Translations under genes and position numbers: made by a program
Source of the DNA: Solirubrobacterales bacterium
GTDB lineage: Bacteria > Actinomycetota > Thermoleophilia > Solirubrobacterales > Solirubrobacteraceae
Assembly (NCBI GenBank): GCA_013696535.1
Contig: JACCYI010000227.1
Location: forward strand, 1-8,212
Length of the DNA stretch: 8,212 nucleotides
Direction: 5' to 3'
Part shown: in pieces, positions 6,949-8,212 of the stretch
How positions within the stretch are numbered: the stretch's first letter is position 1
How the letters are laid out: each line of letters opens with the position of its first letter
Notes under the pieces: generated by a model
Seen by the model: the letters and a program-made list of their open reading frames with translations, nothing else
The model's database searches: none
Told to the model about the DNA's origin: nothing

Positions 6949-7950
6949 CTAGAGCCCCTCGCCCTCGGGCCGGCCGAACATGAGGTTGAGATTCTGCACG
7001 GCCTGCGAGGCCGCGCCCTTCCACAGGTTGTCGATCGCCGAGAAGACGAGGACCCTGCCCGTGCGAGCGTCGCGCTGGGCCGAGATCGCGCAGAAGTTGG
7101 TCTCGCGCACGTCCAGTACGCCGGGCGGCCCCCGCCGCACCTCGACCCAGGGCTCGGTTTCGTAGGCGTCGCGGTAGAGCGTCTCGAGCTCGCGCTCACT
7201 CACTTCACGGCTCGGCGTCACGTACGCCGAGATGAGCTCCCCCTGCGCGAGCGGGACGAGGTGCGGCGTGAAGGTGATGGGCGTATCGGAGCCCAGGACC
7301 GCGAGCTCCTGCTCGATCTCGGGTGTGTGGCGGTGACCGCCCACCTTGTACGGCGTGAGGTTCTCGTCGACGGACACGTAATGGGTCGCGTGCGTGGGCT
7401 CCCGCCCGGCGCCAGAGGCTCCCGACTTCGCGTCGATGACGACGTCAGCGATCAGTCCCGCGCGGGCGAGCGGCGCGAGGCCCAGGATGGCGGCGGTCGG
7501 ATAACAGCCAGGATTGGCGACGAGCCCGGCCCCGGCCAGCGCCCCGCGATACAGCTCCGGGAGACCATAGACCGCGGTTCCGAACCGCTCAGGAGCGCCG
7601 TGCTCGCCGTACCACTCCTGATAGGTCGGGCGGTCGCGCAGCCGGAAGTCGGCGGACAGATCGACGACTTTGACGCCCCGGTCGCGCAGCTCCGCCACCG
7701 CCGGCGCCGACGCGCCGTGGGGATAGCAGACGAGCGCGGCGTTCACCGAGCCGTGAAGCTCCGGATCGAAGGCCTCGAGCTCGAGAGGGACGCGCGAGCG
7801 AGGGTGCAGATCGTCCAGGCGCCGGCCGGCGTCTGACCGCGCGGTGACGTGGGCCAGATCGAAGCCGGGATGCCTGTGCAGCAGGGCGGAGGCGATGGCC
7901 CCCGCGTATCCCGCGGCGCCGAGCACCGCGACGGTCGGCGCCTCAGCCAC
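6949..7950 (-). CDS. argC: N-acetyl-gamma-glutamyl-phosphate reductase
   Basis: An NADPH-dependent reductase that converts N-acetylglutamyl 5-phosphate to the 5-semialdehyde. It has 333 residues from a GTG start. The N-terminal dinucleotide fold is seen as VAVLGAAGYAG (7-17). The catalytic cysteine is Cys149 in NPGCYPTA, and the catalytic histidine lies in GHRHTPEI (205-212). DLSADFRLRD (97-106), DAKSGASGAGR (173-183) and the C-terminal DNLWKGAASQAVQNLNLMFG are hallmarks. The frame is open to 7983, but upstream codons give an unlikely N-terminus. GTG at 7950 follows a GGTGAG stretch and places the fold at the right distance. GTG at 7959 is the alternative. The chosen start overlaps the pheT end by 8 bp, so argC is probably read with pheT. 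Confidence 0.95.
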   Translation of the reverse strand: MAEAPTVAVLGAAGYAGAIASALLHRHPGFDLAHVTARSDAGRRLDDLHPRSRVPLELEAFDPELHGSVNAALVCYPHGASAPAVAELRDRGVKVVDLSADFRLRDRPTYQEWYGEHGAPERFGTAVYGLPELYRGALAGAGLVANPGCYPTAAILGLAPLARAGLIADVVIDAKSGASGAGREPTHATHYVSVDENLTPYKVGGHRHTPEIEQELAVLGSDTPITFTPHLVPLAQGELISAYVTPSREVSERELETLYRDAYETEPWVEVRRGPPGVLDVRETNFCAISAQRDARTGRVLVFSAIDNLWKGAASQAVQNLNLMFGRPEGEGL

Positions 7951-8212
7951 GCAGCTCACCCCCCAGCTTCTGGCCCAGCGCACTCACGATCTTCTGTCGC
8001 CGGCCAGCGACCTCCGCGTCGGTCAGAGTCCGGTCAGGGGCGCGGAACTCGAGCCGCAGCGCGAGCGAGGACCGTCCCTCCCCAACCTGGGCGCCGCGGA
8101 AGACGTCGAAGACCTCGGCCGAAGCCAGCAGCGAGCCCCCGGCGGTCCGGACCACGGCGAGTACCTCGGCCGCCGTGACCTCATCGGCCACCGTCACGGC
8201 CAGGTCCTGGCG
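7943..8212 (-). CDS. pheT: Phenylalanyl-tRNA synthetase beta subunit, C-terminal end (5' part outside window)
   Basis: The last 89 codons plus stop of a gene that enters from the right edge. The fragment reads RQDLAVTVADEVTAAEVLAV at its start. It contains VFDVFRGAQVGEGRSSLALR and the motif APDRTLTDAEV, and it ends ALGQKLGGELRG. This is the ferredoxin-fold anticodon-binding (FDX-ACB) domain that closes bacterial PheT and contacts the tRNA-Phe anticodon stem. It continues in frame to the window edge with no start needed. An internal GTG at 8197 is not the true start, because the conserved QDLA segment lies before it. The stop overlaps the argC start by 8 bp. Confidence 0.92.
   Translation of the reverse strand, partial: RQDLAVTVADEVTAAEVLAVVRTAGGSLLASAEVFDVFRGAQVGEGRSSLALRLEFRAPDRTLTDAEVAGRRQKIVSALGQKLGGELRG

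Noticed and set aside
5357..6952. 531-codon open frame on the plus strand
   Set aside because: It is antisense to argJ and argB, Ser/Ala/Arg-rich with no domain pattern. argJ on the other strand is unmistakable.

Overview
The window is a GC-rich (roughly 70%), almost fully coding stretch of bacterial chromosome, and every supported gene lies on the minus strand. Base composition, GTG starts, stop/start overlaps, a DUF6458-type small membrane protein and the protein style suggest a high-GC actinobacterium. My best guess is the class Thermoleophilia (Solirubrobacterales/Gaiellales-like), judged by eye without any database search. I see no mobile element, CRISPR array, tRNA or rRNA.

In the direction of transcription (right to left) the layout is as follows. 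(1) 8212-7943 is the 3' end of pheT, the phenylalanyl-tRNA synthetase beta subunit. (2) 7950-3723 is a tightly packed argC-argJ-argB-argD block, joined by an 8-bp overlap (pheT/argC), a 3-nt gap (argC/argJ) and two 4-bp overlaps (argJ/argB, argB/argD). (3) 3722-3498 is the only sizeable gap, about 225 bp. It holds a small inverted repeat and a doubtful 26-codon ORF. (4) 3497-1672 is a second packed block: a DUF6458-like two-helix membrane protein overlapping argG by 4 bp, then argG, then a 55-residue membrane protein starting 3 nt after argG. (5) 1628-1 is the 5' part of a large coiled-coil protein with a beta-rich N-terminal domain. It has no stop in the window and continues past the left edge.

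Together argJ, argB, argC and argD cover the acetylated half of arginine synthesis: glutamate acetylation and ornithine release by acetyl transfer, phosphorylation, reduction and transamination. argG performs the first of the two steps from citrulline to arginine. argF, argR and argH, which commonly follow argD in actinobacterial clusters, are not here. argG is instead separated from argCJBD and embedded among small membrane proteins and the coiled-coil gene. I see no clearly new biological system. The less ordinary parts are the membrane/coiled-coil genes around argG and the Arg-rich, rare-codon end of the DUF6458 gene where it is coupled to argG.
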